This document shows, piece by piece, positions 25,954-33,479 of a stretch of 64,000 bases of DNA. The DNA comes from Paraburkholderia hiiakae (GTDB lineage: Bacteria; Pseudomonadota; Gammaproteobacteria; Burkholderiales; Burkholderiaceae): positions 1 through 64,000 of the forward strand of contig NZ_CAJHCQ010000026.1 of NCBI RefSeq assembly GCF_904848665.1, given 5' to 3'. The notes under the pieces were generated by a model. That model was not told where the DNA came from, searched no databases, and saw only the letters and a list, made by a program, of their open reading frames with translations. The position numbers were made by a program, and so were the translations under genes. Within the stretch, counting starts at the first letter, position 1; each line of letters starts with the position of its first letter.

Positions 25954-26970
25954 ATGAAGCTGAAGAAGGCGATAGACCGTATACCAGGCGGGCTGATGCT
26001 GGTGCCGCTGCTGCTCGGCGCCTGTGTTCATACGTTCGCGCCAGGCGCTGGCAAGTACTTTGGTTCGTTCTCCAATGGATTGATCACCGGCACCGTCCCG
26101 ATTCTCGCGGTGTGGTTCTTCTGCATGGGCGCGACCATCGACCTGCGCGCCACCGGCACCGTGCTGCGCAAGTCCGGCACGCTGCTCGTCACGAAGATGA
26201 TCGTGGCCTGGGTCGCCACGCTAATCGCCGCGCGTTTCATCCCCGTTGACGGCGTGAAGACCGGGCTCTTTGCCGGGCTTTCGGTGCTCGCCATCACGAC
26301 GTCGATGGACATGACCAACGGCGGTCTCTATGCGGCCGTGATGCAGCAGTACGGTACGAAAGAAGAGGCGGGCGCGTTCGTGCTGATGTCGATCGAGTCG
26401 GGGCCGCTCGTCAGCATGATCATTCTCGGCGCGACCGGCGTGGCCTTTTTCGAGCCACGGCTTTTCGTGGGCGCTGTGCTGCCGTTTCTGATCGGGTTTG
26501 CGTTAGGCAATCTCGATAGCGATCTGCGCGAACTGTTCGGTCGCTGCGTCCACCCGCTCATTCCCTTTTTCGGCTTTGCGCTCGGCAACGGCATCGATCT
26601 CAACGTGATCGTCACGAGCGGGATCCCGGGCGTGGTGCTCGGGCTTGGCGTGATCGTCGTGACCGGCATTCCGCTGATTCTCGCCGACCGCCTGATTGCG
26701 GGTGGCAATGGCGCGGCGGGGCTCGCAGCTTCGTCCACGGCGGGCGCGGCGGTCGCGAATCCGGCCATCATCGGCGAGATGATTCCGAGTTTCAAGCCGC
26801 TCGTGCCGGCGGCAACCGCAATGGTCGCAACCGCCTGTCTCGTGACCGCGATCCTCGTGCCGATGCTCACGGCGCTGTGGGTGCGTCGCCGAAGCGCGCG
26901 CGATGCGCTGCTTCAGGAACTCATGGAGCCAACCGTGCCGCCAGTGGCCGGACGCGACGCTCACATCTGA
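25954..26970 (+). CDS. kdgT: 2-Keto-3-deoxygluconate permease
   Basis: The 338-residue inner-membrane proton symporter of the KdgT family has about ten hydrophobic helices. It begins with the family N-terminus MKLKKAIDRIPGGLMLVPLL and keeps GSFSNGLITGTVPILAVWFF and TSMDMTNGGLYAAVM. It imports 2-keto-3-deoxygluconate, an intermediate of pectin and hexuronate breakdown. ATG 25954 follows CGGAGGAGG, a strong ribosome binding site; an ATG at 25813 in frame is rejected. No KDG kinase or aldolase gene is present nearby, so the rest of the pathway must be elsewhere. Confidence 0.93.
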   Translation: MKLKKAIDRIPGGLMLVPLLLGACVHTFAPGAGKYFGSFSNGLITGTVPILAVWFFCMGATIDLRATGTVLRKSGTLLVTKMIVAWVATLIAARFIPVDGVKTGLFAGLSVLAITTSMDMTNGGLYAAVMQQYGTKEEAGAFVLMSIESGPLVSMIILGATGVAFFEPRLFVGAVLPFLIGFALGNLDSDLRELFGRCVHPLIPFFGFALGNGIDLNVIVTSGIPGVVLGLGVIVVTGIPLILADRLIAGGNGAAGLAASSTAGAAVANPAIIGEMIPSFKPLVPAATAMVATACLVTAILVPMLTALWVRRRSARDALLQELMEPTVPPVAGRDAHI

Positions 26971-26978
26971 TTCATCGG

Positions 26979-27004
26979 CCAGGCTCCCGCGCGCGGGAGC
27001 CTGG
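26979..27004. terminator. Bidirectional terminator between kdgT and cytochrome b561
   Basis: A perfect 26-base palindrome (13-base arms, CCAGGCTCCCGCG and its complement) lies between two convergent genes. There is no long T run on either side, so it is a strong hairpin but perhaps not a classical intrinsic terminator. Confidence 0.7.
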
Positions 27005-27009
27005 CTTCA

Positions 27010-27564
27010 TCAACGTAGCTGTCCACGCACTTCGCCACGCGCCATGCTGGCGAGCACGCCATCGCGGCGAATGAGCGCGTGAAAGAGCGCAGCCCCCAGA
27101 TGCAGCAAAACGCTCGCATAGAGCGCCATGGCAAGCCACGTATGCGCGGCACGCAGCCATGCGTAGAGTGCGACGTCATGCGGCACGATCGGAGGCAGAT
27201 GCACGCCGCCGAACATCACGATCGGATAGCCGCCCGCGGAGAGCATCGACCAGCCGATCAGCGGCATCGCGATCATCAACGCATAGAGCACGAGGTGCGA
27301 AGCGTGCGCGCCAAGGCGCTGCCATATGGGCAGATCGGCGGGCAAAGCCGGCGCGCCGCGCGTGAGCCGGACGGCCAGGCGCACAAGCACGAGCGCAAGC
27401 AGCGCGATCCCCAGCGGCCGGTGGAGCGCGAGCAGGGTGTCATGCAGCCGTGAGACTGTCGCGACCATCCCGACGCCCACGAACAGCATGGCGATGATCA
27501 GGACTGCCATCGACCAATGCAAGAGGCGCTGGAGCGCGCTGAAGTGTTGGCCCGGTTGTTTCAT
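27010..27564 (-). CDS. Cytochrome b561-family membrane protein
   Basis: The 184-residue protein has four hydrophobic helices with the histidines expected for two b hemes (LLHWSMAVLI, LHRPLGIALLA, AHTWLAMALYASVLLHLGAA). Such cytochromes move electrons between the quinone pool and periplasmic proteins. The start is the ATG at 27564, which overlaps the stop of the upstream catalase-like gene by four bases. Coupled translation and the known association of SrpA-type catalase-like proteins with cytochrome b561 suggest that it supplies electrons to that peroxidase. Confidence 0.88.
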   Translation of the reverse strand: MKQPGQHFSALQRLLHWSMAVLIIAMLFVGVGMVATVSRLHDTLLALHRPLGIALLALVLVRLAVRLTRGAPALPADLPIWQRLGAHASHLVLYALMIAMPLIGWSMLSAGGYPIVMFGGVHLPPIVPHDVALYAWLRAAHTWLAMALYASVLLHLGAALFHALIRRDGVLASMARGEVRGQLR

Positions 27565-28619
27565 GGCTGCGCGTCTCCATGCGTTTGTGCGAGGTTGGCT
27601 TCCTCGCGCGTGCGGCGATTGAACGAAACGGAATACGCTGCCGAACGGGCGGCGAGCAACGGATCGTCGGAAGGCCTCAGGCCGTTGGGCAGGATGGTCG
27701 GATCGTAATTCACGTCGCGGCACATGCCGTTGGCCTGCGGTTCGGCGCGCTGCAATACGAGTGTGCCGGCGTCGATCTGCTGGCGGTCCGCAGGCCATCC
27801 CTGCGTGGCGTCGTTCGTGGGGTCGCCGGGCGCCGCGACCGTGAGCACCAGATGCCAACGTAGCGGGCCCGCCGAGAAGCGCGTGAAAAAGTCGTCGGCC
27901 AGGAAGTTCGGGTCGGCCTTTTCTGTGGGCGTTTGCGGTGCATAAGCCACTTCGGGCACGGTCTGCCAGCGCACGGCACGCTGGTTGCCTGCGGCATCGG
28001 TTGCGATGAACGCGTTGACGCTGTAGAACGCCGTGTTCGCGAAACTGGAGGAGGGCGGGTGCGCCTTCAGCCAGTTGCGGAACGGCAACGTTTCCGGATT
28101 CGCCTGGAAGAAGGCGTCGAGTTTCGTGGGGTCGGGCTTGCCCGTTGACGGATCCGGTTTCGAGGCGACCAATTGGCTATAGAATTGCTTCGGAGTGCGA
28201 ACGACAAAGATGGGTGCGGAATTCATGCCGGTGCGCCACTGCTCGCCGTCCTGCAACTGGAAGAGGAGCGCCATGCTGCGCACGGGCGTACTCGCATCGG
28301 GCGCGGCAGGGTTGCTGCCGGGAATCGCGAAGCGTCCAATCACGGGCGTGCGTCCCGGCGCGAACACGGCCGCTCGCGAGACCTGCGCGCCGTTGCCGTT
28401 GCTTTCGAACCAGCCTTCCACGCACAGCCCCTTGGCGTGATTGCGCCGATAGCCCGTATGAATGCCGTAGTTCGACTCGAACGTGTTGATGATATGCGGC
28501 GCGGTGAGGCGTTGCGGCGTGAGCCAGCCGGCCGTCCATGCAAAAGCCGCGCCGGCGCAACCCACCACCGCCGCGATGGCGGCGAGCCGGCACGGCACGC
28601 AGATCGAGGCGCGCTTCAC
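27561..28619 (-). CDS. Periplasmic catalase-related peroxidase (SrpA/catalase-like fold)
   Basis: The 352-residue heme protein belongs to the small catalase-family peroxidases, which lack the C-terminal parts of true catalases. An N-terminal hydrophobic segment (about residues 10-30) is a signal or anchor. RRNHAKGLCVEGWFES carries the distal histidine, and AAYSVSFNRRTREEA near the C-terminus holds the proximal Tyr-Arg pattern. It probably consumes peroxide in the periplasm using electrons from the coupled cytochrome b561. The start is a GTG at 28619; the stop of a 22-codon upstream ORF overlaps it. Size and motifs are typical for the family. Confidence 0.88.
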   Translation of the reverse strand: MKRASICVPCRLAAIAAVVGCAGAAFAWTAGWLTPQRLTAPHIINTFESNYGIHTGYRRNHAKGLCVEGWFESNGNGAQVSRAAVFAPGRTPVIGRFAIPGSNPAAPDASTPVRSMALLFQLQDGEQWRTGMNSAPIFVVRTPKQFYSQLVASKPDPSTGKPDPTKLDAFFQANPETLPFRNWLKAHPPSSSFANTAFYSVNAFIATDAAGNQRAVRWQTVPEVAYAPQTPTEKADPNFLADDFFTRFSAGPLRWHLVLTVAAPGDPTNDATQGWPADRQQIDAGTLVLQRAEPQANGMCRDVNYDPTILPNGLRPSDDPLLAARSAAYSVSFNRRTREEANLAQTHGDAQP

Positions 28620-28684
28620 GGGCGTGCTCCAGTGCGCGCGCGCAGCAACGCAATCGAAAGCGAAAAGTGTGCGAGTGTGTGCAT
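28616..28684 (-). CDS. Possible 22-codon leader ORF overlapping the catalase-like gene start
   Basis: An ATG at 28684 opens a 22-codon frame whose TGA overlaps the GTG start of the peroxidase gene (GTGA), a layout used for translational coupling. The peptide starts MHTLAHFSLSIALLRAR and has no known family. No strong ribosome binding site precedes it. It may be chance. Confidence 0.2.
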   Translation of the reverse strand: MHTLAHFSLSIALLRARTGARP

Positions 28685-28842
28685 GATGGATCCAGTCGAT
28701 GGCTCGAGGGCCGTTACTGGCGTCAACAACACGTCACCGCGTTTTATTCCATGTGCGAAGCGAAATCGTGCAACGATGCTCGGGCGCGCGTGTTTCCAGC
28801 GCTGAGAGCCTTGACCAGGCCACGTGTGCGAAGGAGAGAGCG

Positions 28843-29241
28843 ATGCTGACAGGCGGCTGTTTATGCGGCAAGGTCCGCTACCAGATCTCGGCTGCGCCGA
28901 TTGGCAGCACCGTGTGCCATTGCGTGGATTGCCGGCGCGCTTCGGGAGCGCCGTTCGTCGGCTGGGTGAGCGTGCCGTGGAGTGCGTTCCGGCTCGTTGC
29001 GGGCGCAACGAAAACGCATGTGTCGAGTCCGGGTGTCGAGCGCGCGTTCTGCGCCGACTGCGGCACGCCGCTGACCTACCGGCATGCGGCGTTCGCGGGC
29101 GAGATCGATGTGGCGACGGGCACCCTCGATCGTCCCGACGATGCGCCGCCCGAGAATCACACCTGGACCTCGCAAAAGCTGGCCTGGGTGCAACTCGCGG
29201 ACGGCTTGCCGCACTATCCGCGCGCGCTTCCCGGACCGTGA
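28843..29241 (+). CDS. GFA (glutathione-dependent formaldehyde-activating-like) zinc protein
   Basis: The 132-residue protein belongs to the Gfa/CENP-V family. It shows the cysteine ligands GGCLCGKVRY (about residues 5-13), VCHCVDCRRASG (about 25-36) and FCADCGTPL (about 67-75), which bind two zinc ions. The family is widespread and mostly of unknown function; the glutathione-formaldehyde role is proven only for few members. AAGGAGAG precedes the ATG at 28843. It converges with the dehydrogenase gene downstream. Confidence 0.9.
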   Translation: MLTGGCLCGKVRYQISAAPIGSTVCHCVDCRRASGAPFVGWVSVPWSAFRLVAGATKTHVSSPGVERAFCADCGTPLTYRHAAFAGEIDVATGTLDRPDDAPPENHTWTSQKLAWVQLADGLPHYPRALPGP

Positions 29242-29274
29242 GTGGCGCAGGAAGCGCGTTTGCGCGTGAAGCGA

Positions 29275-30717
29275 TCAACGATGCTCGGAAACGAACTTCG
29301 TGACGAGATACGCTTCCATCGCTTCGCTGCCGCCTTCCGAGCCGTAACCCGAATCCTTCACGCCGCCGAACGGCGTTTCCGGCAGGGCGAGGCCGTGGTG
29401 GTTGATCGACAGCATGCCGGTTTCCACGTCGTCGGAGAGTGCCGCCGAAGTCGCGCTCGAACGCGTGTAGGCGTACGCGGCGAGACCGTACGGCAGACGA
29501 TTCGCTTCGACGATCGCGTCCTTGTAGCTCGAGAAACGCGAGATCGGCGCGATCGGGCCGAACGGCTCTTCGTTCATGATGCGTGCCGAAAGCGGCACGT
29601 CGGTGAGCACGGTCGGCGCGAAGAAGTAGCCTTCGCGGCCCACGCGTTCGCCGCCCGTCAGCACCTTCGCGCCCTGTTCGCGCGCGTCGGCCACGAGGCG
29701 TTCCATTGCCGCGAGGCGGCGGTCGTTCGCGAGCGGGCCCATCTGCACGCCGTCTTCGAGACCGTTGCCGACCTTGATCGCGCGCGTCGTCGCGACGAAG
29801 TGCTCGACGAATTCGTCGTAGGCGGCGTCTTCCACCATGAAGCGCGTAGGCGAGATGCAGACCTGCCCCGCGTTGCGGAACTTGGCGCTCGCGAGCAGCT
29901 TCGCGGCGCGCGGCACGTCGGCGTCGGCGAACACGATGGCCGGGGCGTGGCCGCCCAGTTCCATCGTGGCGCGCTTCATGTGCTCGCCGGCCTTCGAGGC
30001 GAGCAGCTTGCCCACCGGCGTCGAGCCCGTGAACGAGATCTTGCGGATCGCCGGATGCGCGATCAGGTACGACGACACTTCCGAAGGCACGCCGAACACG
30101 AGGTTCAGCACGCCTGCGGGCAGGCCCGCGTCGGCGAACACCTTCACGAGTTCTGCGCAGCTGGCCGGCGTTTCTTCCGGTCCCTTGAGCACGACGGTAC
30201 AGCCCGAGGCGAGGGCGGCCGACACCTTGCGCACGGCCTGGTTGAGCGGGAAGTTCCACGGCGTGAACGCGGCGACCGGGCCCACCGGCTCGCGCGTGAC
30301 GATCTGGCGAACGGCGTCCGAACGCGACGGGATCACGCGGCCATAGGTGCGGCGGCCCTCTTCGGCGAACCAGTCGATCGTGTCGCCGCCCGCGAGCGTT
30401 TCGAGCTTCGCTTCGCCAAACGGCTTGCCTTGCTCGCGCGTCATGATCGCGGCGATGTCGTCGGCGCGATCGCGCAGCAGTTGCGCGGCGCGGCGCATGA
30501 GCTTGCTGCGCTCGAGCGGCGAGACCTTGCGCCATTCGCGGAAAGCGCGCTCGGCCGCGGTGGCCGCATCGGAAAGGTCTTGCTCGCTCGCGAGGCTCAG
30601 GCGGCCGATTTCCGCTTCGGTCGCGGGGTCGATCACAGCAATCGTCTTCGCGCCGGCGCGCCATGCGCCGTCGATGTAGATCTGGGTGTTGGGATAGGGC
30701 TTCACGCTGGAACTCAT
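29275..30717 (-). CDS. NAD(P)-dependent aldehyde dehydrogenase, succinate-semialdehyde type
   Basis: The 480-residue enzyme belongs to the GabD-like group of aldehyde dehydrogenases. The catalytic Glu is in ATMELGGHAPAIVF (about residue 253), the nucleophilic Cys in FRNAGQVCISPTRF (about residue 288), and FTPWNFPLNQ holds the active-site Asn. It would oxidise succinate semialdehyde to succinate, or a close analogue such as alpha-ketoglutarate semialdehyde; motif reading cannot separate these. The kdgR-kdgT genes a few kilobases away make a sugar-acid role conceivable but not shown. It is a single gene between two unrelated neighbours. Confidence 0.88.
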   Translation of the reverse strand: MSSSVKPYPNTQIYIDGAWRAGAKTIAVIDPATEAEIGRLSLASEQDLSDAATAAERAFREWRKVSPLERSKLMRRAAQLLRDRADDIAAIMTREQGKPFGEAKLETLAGGDTIDWFAEEGRRTYGRVIPSRSDAVRQIVTREPVGPVAAFTPWNFPLNQAVRKVSAALASGCTVVLKGPEETPASCAELVKVFADAGLPAGVLNLVFGVPSEVSSYLIAHPAIRKISFTGSTPVGKLLASKAGEHMKRATMELGGHAPAIVFADADVPRAAKLLASAKFRNAGQVCISPTRFMVEDAAYDEFVEHFVATTRAIKVGNGLEDGVQMGPLANDRRLAAMERLVADAREQGAKVLTGGERVGREGYFFAPTVLTDVPLSARIMNEEPFGPIAPISRFSSYKDAIVEANRLPYGLAAYAYTRSSATSAALSDDVETGMLSINHHGLALPETPFGGVKDSGYGSEGGSEAMEAYLVTKFVSEHR

Positions 30718-30851
30718 GATGGGACGATCCTTTTCAACGGTTCAACGACAGGCTCTCGCCGCGCGCACGGTAATGCGCACAGGCGGGAGCCGAAAAATGC
30801 GGAGCGCCCATTGTGCCACTGGATCGCAGATGCTGCAGGGCGTGCATAAGG

Positions 30852-30886
30852 AAAGGGCCAACGTCTGGAGACATTGGCCCTTTTTT
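30852..30886 (-). terminator. Bidirectional terminator downstream of the TonB receptor
   Basis: The stem AAAGGGCCAA (30852-30861) pairs with TTGGCCCTTT (30874-30883). On the minus strand it is followed by TTTCC and ends the receptor gene. On the plus strand it runs into T6, so it also blocks antisense transcription. Confidence 0.8.
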
Positions 30887-30930
30887 AACCACACTATGAG
30901 AAGAAACGGATCAAGCGATCAAAAATCGGA

Positions 30931-33171
30931 TCAAAATTCGAGCGTTGCGTTCGCAACGAAGGTGCGCGTGGCGGACGGCATCACGTAATAGCCCCACGCC
31001 GCGGTCCAGTAGCGGCGGTTGAACAGGTTGTTCACGCCCGCGCGCAGCGTGACGTCCTTGCTAGCCACCTGCGTTTCGTATTTCGCGCTCAGGTCCCACG
31101 TCGTATAGGCGGGGACGAACTGCGTGTTCGCGGCATCGACGGCCATATTGCCGACATATTTGCCGCCGAACGCGACCGTGAGCGCGCGCAGGTATGACGG
31201 GTTGTATTCCACGCGGCCGGTGAGCGTGAAGCGCGGCGTGGCGTACACGCGCTTGCCTTCCACGCTCGGGTCGTCCACGTCCACGGCCTTCGCGTCCAGC
31301 CACATCACGCCGCCCAGCACGCGCCAGTCGTTGGCGACCTGCAGCCAGCCGCTCGCGTCCACGCCGTCGTAGCGCTTCGTACCGCTTTGCACGAAGACGT
31401 TTGCCGAATTGGTGTATTCGTAGCCCTGATCGACGCGGAACAGCGCGAGATTGGCGCCCCAGCCGCGATGGTCGGCCTTGAAGCCCACTTCATACTGCCG
31501 GCTCTTGAGCGGGCCGTAGGTCTGCGGATAGTTGACGTTCGTGTTGCTCGCCGCGCCGCCTTGCTGCAGGCCTTCGACATAGCTCGCATAGAGCGTCGAA
31601 TCCGGGTCGAGCTTGAACATGAGCGCAGCGGTTGGCGTGACCGGGTTCGCGCTATAGCTCGACGCCTGCGACTGATCGGGGTTGTAGGTGGTGTCGTGGA
31701 ACTGCGTATAGCGCAGACCCAGCAGCGCGGAGAGGCGCGAAGTGAATTGCACGGTGTCGCTCGCGTAGAGCGCGGTTTGGGTGGTGCGCTCGTGGCGGTA
31801 GAGGGCCTCGCCGATATGCACCGCGTCGTTCGTGAGCAGCGTGCTGCCGTAGAGGTTGCCGATGCCGAGAGAATAGCCGTCGTTCCAGCCTTCGCTGTCG
31901 TCGTATTCGCTTTGCTGGCTCTGATAGCTCGCGCCCACTACGACATCGTGCTTGAACGGGCCCGTGTTGAACTTGCCCTGCACATTGGCATCGACGTTCT
32001 GATAGAAGTAGCGCGTCAACGCGGCATAGAGCGTGTTGTAGTAATCGCCTTGCGTGTTGAAGACGGAGAGCAGGCTATCCGAGTTGTAGCGGTTTTCCTT
32101 GGCGAAGCGGTACTTGATATTCGCGTGCCAGTTCTCCGAGAAACGATAGTCGAGCCCGGTGCCGAACGAGGCGATCTCCGTTTCGTACCAGTTTTGCGGC
32201 TGCGTGAGCTGGCGCGTGACTTTACTCGCGTCGGGAATGCTTAGCGGATTGCCGTTCTCATCGGAGCCGAAGTAGATGCCGAACAGCGTGCCGGTGATCT
32301 TGCGCTTCTGGTAGAACGCGTCGACCGTCCACGTGAGGTCCGGCGTGATGCGATAGTCGAGCGCGAGCGATGCCACCTGGCGGCGCACGTGACCGTTCGC
32401 TTCGGCGGTGTTGCCGTCTTCGTTCACGAGATTGAGGCGATAGCCGAACTGCTTGTCCGGGCCGAAGCGACCGCCCAGGTCGATCTTCTGGCTCAACACC
32501 CCCGCCGACTGATAGCCGATCGAGAAGCTGCGGTACGGGTCGTCGGTCGGGCGCTTGAGCACGTAGTTGACGATGCCGCCCGGGTTGCTGAAGCCGTACA
32601 TGAAGCCCGAAAGCCCCTTGAGCATCTCGACCTGCTCGAACTGTTCGAGCGAAAGCTCGGTGTCCCACGAGGGGAAGGTCTGGCCGTCCACCTTCACGCC
32701 GTTGAGCATGTCGACCGGCAAGCCGCGAATGCTGAACGCCGAATTTTCGCCGGTCATGTTGTTGCCGACATCGGTCACGGCCGGGTCGTACTTGAAGAGG
32801 TCGTTGGCCGTGGAGGCGAGGCGATCCTTGCCTTCTTCCGTCGTCACCACGTTGGTCGAGAACGGCGTGTCCACCTGCCTGCGGTTGCCAAGCGCGCCCG
32901 CGCTCACGCGATCGGGCGAGGCCGCCTGGCTGTCGCGCGCGGCGCTGACCTTGACGGTGGGCAGGGCTTTGGTGCTCCCGGTTGGCGTGCTGTCTTGCGC
33001 GTCGGCCGGGGCGCTGTCTTGCGCCCAGCCAGACGTGGAGAGCGTCGTGAACGTGACGCCGACACTCACCAGCAGCGCGGCACTCAGTTGCGCACGGCGC
33101 GCACGTGGCGCGCATGAACGGAAACGAACGGTGTCGAGGCGAGAGCGGCGGGCGGCGGCAGGTTTGTGCAT
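30931..33171 (-). CDS. TonB-dependent siderophore receptor
   Basis: The 746-residue outer-membrane receptor has a signal peptide ending near TSGWAQ (about residue 51) and a plug domain with FSIRGLPVDM and VEMLKGLSGFMYGFSNPGG, typical of ferric-siderophore receptors. A 22-strand barrel follows, with NNLFNRRYW near the end and a terminal Phe (ATLEF) for BamA recognition. There is no N-terminal signalling domain, so it is not a transcriptional transducer. A Fur-box-like palindrome lies at 33253-33271, about 80 bases upstream of the ATG, so iron repression is likely. No siderophore synthesis genes are nearby; it may import a xenosiderophore. Confidence 0.92.
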   Translation of the reverse strand: MHKPAAARRSRLDTVRFRSCAPRARRAQLSAALLVSVGVTFTTLSTSGWAQDSAPADAQDSTPTGSTKALPTVKVSAARDSQAASPDRVSAGALGNRRQVDTPFSTNVVTTEEGKDRLASTANDLFKYDPAVTDVGNNMTGENSAFSIRGLPVDMLNGVKVDGQTFPSWDTELSLEQFEQVEMLKGLSGFMYGFSNPGGIVNYVLKRPTDDPYRSFSIGYQSAGVLSQKIDLGGRFGPDKQFGYRLNLVNEDGNTAEANGHVRRQVASLALDYRITPDLTWTVDAFYQKRKITGTLFGIYFGSDENGNPLSIPDASKVTRQLTQPQNWYETEIASFGTGLDYRFSENWHANIKYRFAKENRYNSDSLLSVFNTQGDYYNTLYAALTRYFYQNVDANVQGKFNTGPFKHDVVVGASYQSQQSEYDDSEGWNDGYSLGIGNLYGSTLLTNDAVHIGEALYRHERTTQTALYASDTVQFTSRLSALLGLRYTQFHDTTYNPDQSQASSYSANPVTPTAALMFKLDPDSTLYASYVEGLQQGGAASNTNVNYPQTYGPLKSRQYEVGFKADHRGWGANLALFRVDQGYEYTNSANVFVQSGTKRYDGVDASGWLQVANDWRVLGGVMWLDAKAVDVDDPSVEGKRVYATPRFTLTGRVEYNPSYLRALTVAFGGKYVGNMAVDAANTQFVPAYTTWDLSAKYETQVASKDVTLRAGVNNLFNRRYWTAAWGYYVMPSATRTFVANATLEF

Positions 33172-33252
33172 GTTTTTCTGGTGAATTGAGCGCGATGAAT
33201 GCGGCGAAAAGGTGGTCTTGATGCGTAATCGACCCGAAAGCGTCGCAAATAG

Positions 33253-33271
33253 TAATGCAAATGATTCGCAT
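33253..33271. promoter_or_regulatory. Fur-box-like operator of the siderophore receptor
   Basis: TAATGCAAATGATTCGCAT contains ATGC / GCAT arms around a Fur-like AAATGATT core and resembles the GCAAATGATAATCATTTGC type of site used in Burkholderia. It lies in the receptor promoter region on the minus strand. Confidence 0.65.
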
Positions 33272-33403
33272 CTACAATAAAAAGCATAAAGCCGCCCGTA
33301 AGGTTGTGAAATCGCCGCACCTTGAAGTGCGATTCCTTGCGCTTACCGTGCTTTTATGCGTTTCGGGCGGGGCGGCCCAACCGCAATACCTGGGCAGACG
33401 GGC

Positions 33404-33431
33404 AAAAAAAAGCGGCGCCCGAAGGCGCCGC
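33404..33431 (-). terminator. Rho-independent terminator of the phospholipase C gene
   Basis: The stem GCGGCGCC (33412-33419) pairs with GGCGCCGC (33424-33431) around CGAA. The A8 tract at 33404-33411 reads as T8 on the minus strand. Confidence 0.88.
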
Positions 33432-33479
33432 GAATAGGGAAACAGAAACGAAATCGTAAGGCTGTGACTTGCGTTGGGC

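Larger units (their letters stand above)
33172..33479. other. Intergenic region: receptor promoter, Fur box and plc terminator
   Basis: This 308-base space holds the promoter side of the TonB receptor (left), a Fur-box-like palindrome (33253-33271) and the terminator of the phospholipase gene (33404-33431). An open frame at 33255-33437 is not convincing as a gene. Confidence 0.6.

Noticed and set aside
28616..30664. 682-codon minus-strand frame overlapping the dehydrogenase
   Set aside because: It is a frame shadow of the aldehyde dehydrogenase gene. Only its last 22 codons were kept, as a doubtful leader ORF.
29242..30849. 535-codon plus-strand frame opposite the dehydrogenase
   Set aside because: Antisense shadow with Arg/His-rich composition and no family motif.
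30716..30988. 90-codon plus-strand frame between dehydrogenase and receptor
   Set aside because: It runs through the terminator hairpin and into the receptor gene on the opposite strand; no ribosome binding site or family.
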